Positions 8,830-17,373 of a stretch of 64,000 nt of DNA are shown here, piece by piece. The translations under genes were made by a program, and so were the position numbers. Below the pieces are notes generated by a model. It saw only the letters and a program-made list of their open reading frames with translations, had not been told where the DNA came from and made no database searches. Within the stretch, counting starts at the first letter, position 1. Every line of letters starts with the position of its first letter. Origin of the DNA: Flavobacterium hydatis. GTDB lineage: Bacteria; Bacteroidota; Bacteroidia; Flavobacteriales; Flavobacteriaceae. The stretch lies in assembly GCF_000737695.1 (NCBI RefSeq), contig NZ_JPRM01000006.1:62001-126000 (forward strand). Direction: 5' to 3'.

Positions 8830-9969
8830 ATGAAAACGTATTCATCAAAAAAAACATTCTTACTAGTATTGTTTTTTGTGTTTATCAACAACAGTTTTGG
8901 ACAGAGCCTTTTATTATCCAAAGATTCGAAAGTTAGCGTTTTAACTTGCGGAACTGGGAATGAATCATACTCTCTTTTTGGTCATACAGCTATTAGAATA
9001 AAAGATTCTATTAATGCTCTTGACATTGTATATAATTATGGTACGTTCGATTTCAGAACTCCTAATTTTGTTGCTAAATTCACAAAAGGGAACTTACAAT
9101 ATTACGCTACAGCAAATTCTTATCTCGAATTTATTAATGAATATAACTATACAAAACGTAGTGTTTACGAACAGGAATTAAATATCTCTGATGATATAAA
9201 GCAAAAATTATTTGATAACTTAAATAAAACGCTACTTTCTGAAGATAGATTTTACACTTATAAATTTATTGACAAGAACTGTACTTCTATGGTTGTTGAT
9301 GTTCTTAATAAATCTTTAAACGGGACTGTAATTACAAAAAAAGGAGATACTGATAAAACATATAGAACTATTCTATATCCTTATTTTGACGGACATTTTT
9401 ATGAAAAACTTGGTATCAGCATTATTTTTGGGAAGAAAGTTGATGAACTTGGAACAAAAATATTCTTGCCTTTTGAGTTAAAAAATAGTTTAAATAAAAC
9501 AACTTTTCAAAATCATCCTTTAGTAAAACAAGATAAAACCATTTTATCTTTTGATAAAGAGCCAACTCATTCATGGTGGAATAACTGGTATACTTACATT
9601 ATCTTACTTGCATTTATCATCTTTATAGGCAAAAGAAGTATTGACAAAGCTTATCTTTTAATAATGGGATTATTGGGCGTATTTTTTGTGTTTATTGGTT
9701 TTTATTCTTTACACAAAGAATTAGAGTTTAACTATAACATTTTATTGTTTAGTCCTTTCTTACTGGTTCTTTTGATTTTCAATCTTATGAAAAACAAAAA
9801 ATGGACTTATAGATTATCACTCATCCATATCATTTTACTAATTGTATATGGATTGTTTATGATTAATAAAGCTTCATTTCTGATTGTTTTACCTTTGATT
9901 ATTACTAGTGGAGTCGTACTTGTACGTGTAGCAATTAAGAATAAAAAACCAATTCCTATTATTATATAG
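8830..9969 (+). CDS. DUF4105 / Lnb-like lipoprotein N-acyltransferase candidate
   Basis: A signal peptide (residues 1-25, ending NSFGQ) leads into a periplasmic DUF4105 domain, with Cys40 (LTCGTGNES), His52 (SLFGHTAIRI) and Cys151 (DKNCTSMVVD), then five membrane segments in residues 250-370. DUF4105 with C-terminal membrane helices is the architecture of Lnb, the enzyme reported to N-acylate lipoproteins in Bacteroides. The His/Cys set fits a thioester-type acyl transfer. The assignment to Lnb rests on family and architecture. It follows the PorV-like gene, so the pair may act on outer-membrane lipoprotein maturation. Its stop codon directly abuts the stop of the convergent WbaP-like gene. 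Confidence 0.85.
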   Translation: MKTYSSKKTFLLVLFFVFINNSFGQSLLLSKDSKVSVLTCGTGNESYSLFGHTAIRIKDSINALDIVYNYGTFDFRTPNFVAKFTKGNLQYYATANSYLEFINEYNYTKRSVYEQELNISDDIKQKLFDNLNKTLLSEDRFYTYKFIDKNCTSMVVDVLNKSLNGTVITKKGDTDKTYRTILYPYFDGHFYEKLGISIIFGKKVDELGTKIFLPFELKNSLNKTTFQNHPLVKQDKTILSFDKEPTHSWWNNWYTYIILLAFIIFIGKRSIDKAYLLIMGLLGVFFVFIGFYSLHKELEFNYNILLFSPFLLVLLIFNLMKNKKWTYRLSLIHIILLIVYGLFMINKASFLIVLPLIITSGVVLVRVAIKNKKPIPIII

Positions 9970-11364
9970 TTATTGCCCTCTGTAAAACAAGACTGTAGTA
10001 ATGGTTTTAAAAGTAATACTTAAATCCAGAAAGATACTTCTGTGTTTAATGTAATATAAGTCGTACTGTAGCTTTATTAAACTTTCTTCTATCGATTCTC
10101 CATAGGAATAGTTTACTTGTGCCCAACCTGTAAGTCCTGGTTTAATAATATGCCTTGTTTCATAAAATGGCATAACCTGAGCAATTTCTTTCACAAAAAA
10201 AGGACGTTCTGGTCTAGGACCAATAACTGCCATATCTCCTTTTATAACATTAATAAATTGCGGTAGTTCATCTACTCTCGATTTACGCATCATCTTCCCG
10301 AAAGGGGTTACCCGAACATCATTTGCAGCAGCAAAAGCAACTCCTTTTGATTCGGAGTTTTTTACCATTGTACGGAATTTATATATTTTAAAAACTGCTC
10401 CATCCTTTCCTATTCTTTCCTGAGTATAAAAAAGACTTCCTCGATTTCCTATACAATTTCCTATAACGATAAATGGTATTAAAACAATCCCAATTAATAA
10501 CCCAATCAATGAAAGAACAAATTCAAAGAGACGTACAACCAACAGATATAACTTGTTACTATTACTACGACTGAAAGGAAAAAAACGATAAAAATCTCTT
10601 GCTATATATTGCACAGGAATGCGCTGCGTTTTACTTTCGTATACTTGAGTATATTCTCTAATTATTTTACCAGATTCCAGTAAATGCAGTAATTGCTGGT
10701 ACAAATCGGCAGTAATACCGTCTGTCTTTTGCGAAGCTATAACAATCTCAGAAACATTATTATTTATTACAAATTCTTCTAACTCATTCTTTTGAATTTC
10801 TTTTACATAATGATATTCAGAAGGGGTATTGTTTAAAGAATCTGAATTTACAAAACCTATGATTTTATAATGTGGATCAACATTTTCTAATCCCAATACC
10901 AATTCTTCTACTTGATCCTGATCACAAATTAAAACTACGTTTTGAAAAAAACGATGTGAAGCAAGAAAATAAACGTAAAATAAACGCCAAAATAAAATGG
11001 CAAAAAGAACTGCAAAATAAAATATAACTATAGAGATTCTCTGTTTAGGTAATTCAGGGGATAAAACTGGAGTCAGCAAATAAACAAAAACAGTTGTCGA
11101 AACCGCAATAACAGTACTTTTGATAATCTGAAATTGATTACTTGCTACTTGCAGGTTATACATCTCAAAAATTGACCCAAAAAGGTTAAGATAAATTACC
11201 AATACTATTAGCCCATAATAATTAGTATTTGAAATATTAAAATAGCGATAATCAAATACCTGACTTAATAAATATAATGTTGCTAAGATAAAAAAAGAAT
11301 CAAAAAATCGAAGAATGACTTTCCGTTCAGATATTTCAAAATGAATCTTATTTTTTTGTGGCAT
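9970..11364 (-). CDS. Undecaprenyl-phosphate sugar-1-phosphate transferase (WbaP/WcaJ type)
   Basis: This is an initiating transferase that moves a hexose 1-phosphate to undecaprenyl phosphate at the inner membrane. It has four N-terminal membrane segments (residues about 15-135), a CoA-binding-like Rossmann region (VVLICDQDQVEELVLG), a further membrane-dipping helix near 275-295 and the catalytic domain with FKIYKFRTMVK, VDELPQFINVIKGDM, GPRPERPF and KPGLTGWAQVNYSYGES. At 464 residues it is the long polyprenyl glycosylphosphotransferase form. It is the last gene of block A and may also have its own promoter. Glucose or galactose is the usual substrate, but this is not provable here. Confidence 0.93.
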   Translation of the reverse strand: MPQKNKIHFEISERKVILRFFDSFFILATLYLLSQVFDYRYFNISNTNYYGLIVLVIYLNLFGSIFEMYNLQVASNQFQIIKSTVIAVSTTVFVYLLTPVLSPELPKQRISIVIFYFAVLFAILFWRLFYVYFLASHRFFQNVVLICDQDQVEELVLGLENVDPHYKIIGFVNSDSLNNTPSEYHYVKEIQKNELEEFVINNNVSEIVIASQKTDGITADLYQQLLHLLESGKIIREYTQVYESKTQRIPVQYIARDFYRFFPFSRSNSNKLYLLVVRLFEFVLSLIGLLIGIVLIPFIVIGNCIGNRGSLFYTQERIGKDGAVFKIYKFRTMVKNSESKGVAFAAANDVRVTPFGKMMRKSRVDELPQFINVIKGDMAVIGPRPERPFFVKEIAQVMPFYETRHIIKPGLTGWAQVNYSYGESIEESLIKLQYDLYYIKHRSIFLDLSITFKTITTVLFYRGQ

Positions 11365-11423
11365 TTTTGGTTATAGTGGTTAAGTTCTGTATTTAAATTT
11401 GGGGAAATTTAAAGTTACGGCAG

Positions 11424-11431
11424 CAAATGTA
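11424..11431 (-). promoter_or_regulatory. Possible -7 box for the WbaP-like gene
   Basis: On the minus strand this reads TACATTTG, a TAnnTTTG match identical to the one before wzm. It sits in the 77-base gap between the O-antigen ligase-like gene and the initiating transferase, one of the larger gaps in block A. Transcription would start near 11417 with a leader of about 53 nt. Confidence 0.4.
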
Positions 11432-11441
11432 TTAATTAAAT

Positions 11442-12815
11442 TTACAATCCTACATTATTACTATCTATAGATTTTTCATTTATGTTATTACCTGATTTAA
11501 ATTTAATTACATTAATCAAAGTTAGTGCATAAACAAAGGCGGGAGCAGCTGTTCGCATAGCTGCATGATTAATTGTTAAAAACCAAAAAACGTAAAAAGA
11601 CAAAAAATACAGATGCCCACGATTAGTATAATACAGCACAAAAGGCATTATAAAAAGTATCAAAAGACCTGATATCCCAAATATTCCATGTTCGCTTAAC
11701 ATACGTGTTATTTCATTATGAGAAGCTACATCAACTCCAAAAGCTTTTTTTCTGTACTCTTTACCAGCGCCAGCACCAATTCCTAATATTGGATTATCTA
11801 AAAAAACTTTAAGCTCGATATCTATAATAGCCTCTCTCCCTCCTAATCTGTCTTTTTTTATTCTTCCCGCTGCATCTTGATTAGCATAACGTTTGCCAAT
11901 TAATCCAGAAGTTTGTACAGAGCTATATGTCCAAATTCCTAATCCCATAACAACTGTAATGATAAATACCAAAGCTAATTTTCCTTTTACTTTCGCGCTT
12001 GAATAATGATATAACACTAATAATAATAAAGAAATCATTACTACTCCCGTGATTACTCCTCCTCTTGAAAAAGTTACTATGGCTCTATAACTAACAACTA
12101 ATAATAATATCCCATTTAAAATCAGCAGTTTTTTTGATTTAGAAAAAAGAATCAATTGTGTAAAAAATACAAACATACCTAATCCTAAAACAGTAGAAAC
12201 CTGATTTGGACCAAATCCCCCAGAAGTTTCAAAATTAGATTGTGTACCTGTAACAACACTCTGTACACTAGGGTTGTATAAAAACAAATATGCAGTAGTT
12301 GTTAATATAGGTAATCCCATTGCAAGAACAATATTCTGTAATTCCGGAAAAGTAATTTTCCGATTAAAAGTATATATCGCACAAATCCCTAAACACAATG
12401 CTCCTGATAAATTAAAAACCAAAACCTTTTTTATATCTGCCGAAAAATCATCTGCAATCGAGGTTACTAAAACACCTGGAATCAATAATAATATAAAAAA
12501 ACCGTAAACTAATGCATTAATAGAAAAACTACTATATAACATTCCTATTACCATAAAAAAGATGACGCTTAACTTAATATATTCATTATTCAAGTTCCCT
12601 TCTGTCATTCTTAAAAAAACCTCAACACCAATCATATATGCAGCCACTAAGAGTACTTCATTATTTTTATTTTTTGTTTTTAAAACAAAAAACAATCCTA
12701 CAATTGGAATAACAAGCGCATAAATCTTAGATAAAAATGGCATTACAAAAACAACCAATGCAATTACCAAATGCATCAAAACTAAGAAAGTATAAGACAA
12801 ATGTTTTATTTTCAT
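11442..12815 (-). CDS. O-antigen ligase / polymerase family membrane protein
   Basis: This is an integral membrane protein of 457 residues with about twelve hydrophobic segments and the Wzy_C/O-antigen-ligase region. The large periplasmic loop carries DNPILGIGAGAGKEYRK, followed by VASHNEITRMLSEHGIFG, the arrangement seen in WaaL and Wzy proteins. An arginine-bearing motif (FSRGGVITG) precedes the loop. The family cannot be split into ligase and polymerase by sequence alone. Next to an ABC exporter, a ligase role joining the finished polymer to an acceptor is attractive. It lies 5 bases after the upstream GT4 gene. Confidence 0.85.
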   Translation of the reverse strand: MKIKHLSYTFLVLMHLVIALVVFVMPFLSKIYALVIPIVGLFFVLKTKNKNNEVLLVAAYMIGVEVFLRMTEGNLNNEYIKLSVIFFMVIGMLYSSFSINALVYGFFILLLIPGVLVTSIADDFSADIKKVLVFNLSGALCLGICAIYTFNRKITFPELQNIVLAMGLPILTTTAYLFLYNPSVQSVVTGTQSNFETSGGFGPNQVSTVLGLGMFVFFTQLILFSKSKKLLILNGILLLVVSYRAIVTFSRGGVITGVVMISLLLLVLYHYSSAKVKGKLALVFIITVVMGLGIWTYSSVQTSGLIGKRYANQDAAGRIKKDRLGGREAIIDIELKVFLDNPILGIGAGAGKEYRKKAFGVDVASHNEITRMLSEHGIFGISGLLILFIMPFVLYYTNRGHLYFLSFYVFWFLTINHAAMRTAAPAFVYALTLINVIKFKSGNNINEKSIDSNNVGL

Positions 12816-12820
12816 GATTA

Positions 12821-13891
12821 TTATGCTTTATAAGCTAAAATTAATTTCTGTATGACAACATCTTTTGCATAATTTTCTGAAACAACATTATTCAAAGACA
12901 TTCCTAATTGATTTCTAAGTTCAGAATTTGAAATTAATTTAAGGATTTGATTCTCAAACTCTGACACTTTTAAAGGATTAAACAACAGACCTGTGATATT
13001 ATCTTTAATAACCGAAGAACAATAACCTACGTTTGTTGAAACTACTGGTAAAGCTACAAGACCATATTCTAACAATGTTACCGGAAAACCCTCATCAGTA
13101 GAAGCTAAGATTCCTATTGTAGCTTGAGATAAAATATATGCAATATCATTTCTTGAATTATACAAATAAATATTATCCTCTAAGTGGTTTTCTTTTATAA
13201 ATATTTTAATAGAATCGGAATATTCATCAAAATAATCCTTTCCTATTAGATGTAAACTCCATCCTAAATCACTTAATTTTAAATTTTCAAAAGCTTTTAC
13301 TATCATCAGATGATTCTTCGGATTTTTCAGATTCGCAAGAAACACGATTCTTTTATCTTTAGTACCTTTTAAAAAAGTAGAACTTAGAGTCTCTTCTGTC
13401 AGTATTGCAAAATTTGGAATAAAAAATACTTTTGAACATAACATGTTTTTTTTATTCCATTTCTCTAATAATGGATTAACGGTAAAAATCGATGAGAAAA
13501 AAACTGAAAAAAAGACTAAGACACTATTTTTAACTTTTGATTCATGTATCCTTTTTCCATAATGATCATGCCAGGCTATTTTAATTTTCGGTAAAGTAAA
13601 TTTTAACAGAACAGCCAAAAAGAAAGAAGAACTATGTGCATGAATAACCGTTATCTTATTCTTTACAATATAATTTCTCAGTTTTGAAATTGCGTGTAAA
13701 TCAATAGCTTTCTTTTTATTTAAAAACAAATAGGTAACCCTCGAATCAATTTGTTCTTTGAGCGCACCTTCTTTACGTGTAACAACCAATCCAGAAAATT
13801 CAATTGTTTGACTAAGTGCATTTGCAAAATTTACTGTCATACGCTCTGCACCTCCAGCTTCAAGTGAATCTATCATTTGTAGCACTCTCAT
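12821..13891 (-). CDS. Glycosyltransferase family 4 (GT-B)
   Basis: The protein starts MRVLQMIDSLEAGGAERM, the classic GT4 N-terminus with the glycine loop. Its C-terminal domain has VFLANLKNPKNHLMIVKAF and the nucleotide-sugar binding E-x7-E region (ASTDEGFPVTLLEYGL). At 356 residues it is a complete two-domain, cytoplasmic, retaining sugar transferase using an activated donor. Donor and acceptor are unknown. It overlaps the upstream GT4 gene by 4 bases (ATGA). Confidence 0.9.
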   Translation of the reverse strand: MRVLQMIDSLEAGGAERMTVNFANALSQTIEFSGLVVTRKEGALKEQIDSRVTYLFLNKKKAIDLHAISKLRNYIVKNKITVIHAHSSSFFLAVLLKFTLPKIKIAWHDHYGKRIHESKVKNSVLVFFSVFFSSIFTVNPLLEKWNKKNMLCSKVFFIPNFAILTEETLSSTFLKGTKDKRIVFLANLKNPKNHLMIVKAFENLKLSDLGWSLHLIGKDYFDEYSDSIKIFIKENHLEDNIYLYNSRNDIAYILSQATIGILASTDEGFPVTLLEYGLVALPVVSTNVGYCSSVIKDNITGLLFNPLKVSEFENQILKLISNSELRNQLGMSLNNVVSENYAKDVVIQKLILAYKA

Positions 13892-15006
13892 GATTGTAGT
13901 AATTTTTTAATTTCGGTTTCAAAAACATCTGTCGTAAACTTTTGTGACCATTCTGATGCTTTCAAACTTTTATCAATAAAACACCTCTTATCTTTCAAAA
14001 TTATCTCTAACTGATGTAAATCATCTAATAAATTCATTTTAAGTAAAACTCCACGGTTACCATAATCTAACATAAAAGGAACGCATGAAACCGATGTTGC
14101 TACTGGAACACATCCCCAAAACATACCCTCTGCAATCGCTTTTGGCCATCCCTCACTTTTAGATGGTAAAATAACAAAACCGCTATTCTGATATGCTGTT
14201 TTAATTATTTCCTGATTTTGATTTCCATTCAAAAAAATATACTTTTTCAAATCATTCTCTAAAATATATTTTTCTAAAATGATCCTTTCAACGCCTTCTC
14301 CATAAAGATTTAATGATACATCGTAACCTTTTTTATATAAACCTTCAACCAATTGAATTGCATATAATGGATTTTTTCCTGAAACTAAAGTGCCGACAAA
14401 AACAAAATTCATTTGTTTTTTCGTTTCTAATTCTTTAAAATCTAACTTCTCATTATCAGCATATGTAGCAGTAAAAAAGGGTTTTATATTTTTAGTACTT
14501 TCTTTCCATTCTCCATAAACAAGAACTTGTATGTTTTTAGTTAAAAATGTATTCCTTAAAATCCATTTTTGTAATCTATAACTCAATGGTTGCTGAGCTT
14601 GAGGATCCCAATTACCTGCATATTTTGCTGTCTTGATTTTATTTGGGAAGAATATCTGAACTATGCAACCTAATAAACCAATATTACCTGGACAACGCAA
14701 ATGAATATGATCAGCACTTTTCATTGCTCTAAATAAAACAATCACATTGTAAATACTATAAAAAACAGATAGGAAAGCACTTTTTAAAGTATTTAAATTT
14801 GAATCTATTAATTTAAAATTCTTAGTAAAATCAAATGGAATTTTTGATATTAAAAGTCCTCGATCATTTTCCCATACAGGGCAGCAAAAAATTAGTTCAT
14901 CACTAAATTTTCTTAAAATAATTAATTCGTTTACATAAGGTCCATAAGCATAACAGTATTTATCCTTATAAATCAATGGTGCGTTTGAAACAATTAATAA
15001 TTTCAT
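13888..15006 (-). CDS. Glycosyltransferase family 4-like
   Basis: This is a 372-residue GT-B protein. The N-terminal domain begins MKLLIVSNAPLIYKDKYC and contains DHIHLRCPGNIGLLG. The C-terminal domain has FVFVGTLVSGKNPLYAIQLV and the acidic motif LPSKSEGWPKAIAEGMFWG, which binds the sugar nucleotide. The first domain departs from textbook GT4 sequences but the second is typical. The start overlaps the upstream acetyltransferase stop by one base, and the end overlaps the next GT4 by 4 bases. Specificity cannot be deduced. Confidence 0.88.
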   Translation of the reverse strand: MKLLIVSNAPLIYKDKYCYAYGPYVNELIILRKFSDELIFCCPVWENDRGLLISKIPFDFTKNFKLIDSNLNTLKSAFLSVFYSIYNVIVLFRAMKSADHIHLRCPGNIGLLGCIVQIFFPNKIKTAKYAGNWDPQAQQPLSYRLQKWILRNTFLTKNIQVLVYGEWKESTKNIKPFFTATYADNEKLDFKELETKKQMNFVFVGTLVSGKNPLYAIQLVEGLYKKGYDVSLNLYGEGVERIILEKYILENDLKKYIFLNGNQNQEIIKTAYQNSGFVILPSKSEGWPKAIAEGMFWGCVPVATSVSCVPFMLDYGNRGVLLKMNLLDDLHQLEIILKDKRCFIDKSLKASEWSQKFTTDVFETEIKKLLQS

Positions 15007-15560
15007 TAAATATATCCTTCTGAACCTCTATTAGAGATTATTACTGCTGGCACTCCTAAGACAGCTACATTATCGGGGAAAGAATCTTTAACCATTGAGC
15101 AAGCCCCAATTAAAACATTATTCCCTATATTAATTTTGCCTGCAATAACTGCATTAGCTCCTATATATACCTCATCTCCTAAAATAGGCGTTCCTCTTTT
15201 TTTATCGATACCAGAAACACCAATTGTTACTCCTTGTGATATGTTACAATTATTACCAATTATGCTATTTGAATTTATAATTATTCCTCCAAAATGCCCT
15301 ACATAAAATGAATGTCCAATTTTTACTGAATACGGTATTGAAATTCCTGTGATAATTTCAATCCATTTTTGCCACAATAGAGCCAAAAATAATAACGGAA
15401 ATCTAAAAATTTTCCACTTAATTCTGGCATAAATATAATGTGCTATTCTGTGTTGAAAAGTTGCCCAAAAACCTTGTGTAAAGAATACGATACTAAAAAA
15501 ATTGCCTCCGTATTTTTTATATTTTTTGTAATCCGATTTTATGAGTTGAAATAGATTCAT
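15006..15560 (-). CDS. Serine acetyltransferase-like hexapeptide acyltransferase
   Basis: This is a left-handed beta-helix acyltransferase of the CysE-like group, 184 residues. It has a helical N-terminus (TQGFWATFQHRIAHYIY) and hexapeptide repeats including GHFGGIIINS, NCNISQGVTIG and ILGDEVYIGANAVIAG. It lacks the long N-terminal domain of true CysE (about 270 residues). Sitting between a methyltransferase and a GT4 gene, it more likely O-acetylates a sugar residue or a lipid-linked intermediate than serine. That is inference from context. Confidence 0.87.
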   Translation of the reverse strand: MNLFQLIKSDYKKYKKYGGNFFSIVFFTQGFWATFQHRIAHYIYARIKWKIFRFPLLFLALLWQKWIEIITGISIPYSVKIGHSFYVGHFGGIIINSNSIIGNNCNISQGVTIGVSGIDKKRGTPILGDEVYIGANAVIAGKINIGNNVLIGACSMVKDSFPDNVAVLGVPAVIISNRGSEGYI

Positions 15561-15565
15561 CGAAA

Positions 15566-16375
15566 TTATATTTTTTTCTTCATCAACATCGTTACATGCA
15601 TACAGCTAAATAAAACCGAGTCTGAAGTTCTGGAATTATTCCAATCTTCTTTATGCCATTTTTGTCCAATAGTTTTCTTTTTTTCATCCGAAATTGGTAA
15701 CATATTTACCATCACAATCCATTTTGATTTTCCTAGAACTCCTCTTCTTTCGATTATATCAAAAGAGTTTTGAAATTTATAAAAAACTTTTCTTGTAAAT
15801 GGCCATTCCCAAGCTGCATCTGATTGAAATGGTCTATATAATGTTCTCAATATCTTTATTGGTAAACTCGTTTCAAGGGGATCATAACTTATAATTTCTC
15901 CTCCTGAATTTAATTTTTCATTTAATCTATCAATTAAAATTGTGGTGTTCTCAAAATGATGCAAAACTCCATAAGCATAAATCAAATCAAATTTATCAGT
16001 TGTAAATTCATCAGATAGAAAGTCAACTGTTTTGGCTTCGGCATTAGGAAATTGCTTGAGTTTCTCATTTAGCTTTTCAATAGCAACATCACTTAAATCA
16101 ATTCCTAAATACTCTTTTGCATTTTCGGCTAAATACATCGACCAGTAATTACCCGAAAAACACCCTAAATCTAAAACCTTTTTATCAGACAAGTCTCCAA
16201 ACCATTGTTTGTGTAAAACATAAGCTTGATCCTGGACACCAACATTTTTTTTTATTTTATTTAAAACTCCATTTCTAAATTTTGACCATAGTTTGGTGGC
16301 CGAATTTTTCTTCTTGGTATTATAAAATTCTTTTTGTTTTTTGTTGATCTCTAAAATTGTATCTTTTGATTTCAT
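15566..16375 (-). CDS. SAM-dependent methyltransferase (class I)
   Basis: This 269-residue protein has the Rossmann methyltransferase core: motif I VLDLGCFSGNYWS near residue 75, the acidic residue of motif II in LGIDLSD, and FDLIYAYGVLHHFEN in the post-I region. An N-terminal helix of about 65 residues and a C-terminal tail flank it. It probably methylates a sugar or glycan end group during assembly of the block A polymer. It overlaps the upstream GT2 gene by 4 bases and leaves 5 bases before the acetyltransferase. Confidence 0.87.
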   Translation of the reverse strand: MKSKDTILEINKKQKEFYNTKKKNSATKLWSKFRNGVLNKIKKNVGVQDQAYVLHKQWFGDLSDKKVLDLGCFSGNYWSMYLAENAKEYLGIDLSDVAIEKLNEKLKQFPNAEAKTVDFLSDEFTTDKFDLIYAYGVLHHFENTTILIDRLNEKLNSGGEIISYDPLETSLPIKILRTLYRPFQSDAAWEWPFTRKVFYKFQNSFDIIERRGVLGKSKWIVMVNMLPISDEKKKTIGQKWHKEDWNNSRTSDSVLFSCMHVTMLMKKKI

Positions 16376-17373
16376 TTTTCTAATTTAGGTTTATTCAATA
16401 ATAGACTCCACCAACCAATTGTTCTTCCCATTGCTTCTGTAAAAGCAGCTTTTTTATTGTTTGCTGTAATGGCATTGCTAAATCGGATAAAAGTAAGCAA
16501 AATGGTTATTGCATTCCACTTAAAAGAATCTTTCAGATTAGGCTTAGGATTTTTTACATGCCACACATACCAACCATTTCGCACTACCATTTTACCGTAT
16601 AAATATTGATTTGGTCGTCCTGAATCAGCATGGAAATGTTGCAATCTTGCAGCAGTATTTAAATAGAGCTTCCCTGTTTTTGCCACTCTTAATGTAAAAT
16701 CAGCATCTTCATACAATCCGTACCCCTCAAAATAAGTAGAAAATGAAAGTTTTTCAAAAACTGTTTTTCTAAAAGAGGAAACACCTCCCATCAATTGTTC
16801 TACTTGGTATGTTTTATCACTTGGCGGCAAAAAACCAACACTTCTTCCATGTGAAAAACAAGGAGAAAAACCGGGAGGACAATTACTGTCTAGATGCAAT
16901 TTTTTTCGTAAAACAAAGCGACTCCCGTCTTTACGTTTCCATCCGTCAAAATAAAACTCACTTATCGGAGCTTTATAATCTTCATTTACTTTTTCCCATT
17001 TTGTTTCGTTTATAATATACCCACCGACACCTAATGCATCTGGATAGTCTTTATAAGTATTAATTAACTCCTCAAAATAATTTTCTTCTAAAACAGTATC
17101 ATCATCTAAAAAGCAAACAATTTCGATAGCATCACTTACTTTATTAATTCCAAAATTTCTTTGTTTAGTAAGTCCTCTATTTTCATCTGAAACCAAAAAA
17201 TAATTTAATTTTTCAATTTGATGCTTTTTTAAAATAATTTCAGTCTCATTATTAGTCGATCCATCAATAATTAAAATTTCATCAGGATACAACCTTTGTT
17301 TCTGAACCGATTGTAACAATGCTAACAATGGCTCTGGTCGCATATAAGTACAAATAATTAATGATATCTTCAT
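16372..17373 (-). CDS. Glycosyltransferase family 2 (GT-A)
   Basis: This inverting GT2 of 333 residues begins MKISLIICTYMRPEPLLAL. It has the nucleotide-binding acidic residue in EILIIDGSTN, the metal-binding DDD (CFLDDDTVLEENY) and an acceptor-side FEGYGLYEDADFTLR. A hydrophobic C-terminal stretch (NAITILLTFIRF) may attach it to the membrane. The substrate is unknown. Both ends overlap neighbours by 4 bases. Confidence 0.9.
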   Translation of the reverse strand: MKISLIICTYMRPEPLLALLQSVQKQRLYPDEILIIDGSTNNETEIILKKHQIEKLNYFLVSDENRGLTKQRNFGINKVSDAIEIVCFLDDDTVLEENYFEELINTYKDYPDALGVGGYIINETKWEKVNEDYKAPISEFYFDGWKRKDGSRFVLRKKLHLDSNCPPGFSPCFSHGRSVGFLPPSDKTYQVEQLMGGVSSFRKTVFEKLSFSTYFEGYGLYEDADFTLRVAKTGKLYLNTAARLQHFHADSGRPNQYLYGKMVVRNGWYVWHVKNPKPNLKDSFKWNAITILLTFIRFSNAITANNKKAAFTEAMGRTIGWWSLLLNKPKLEK

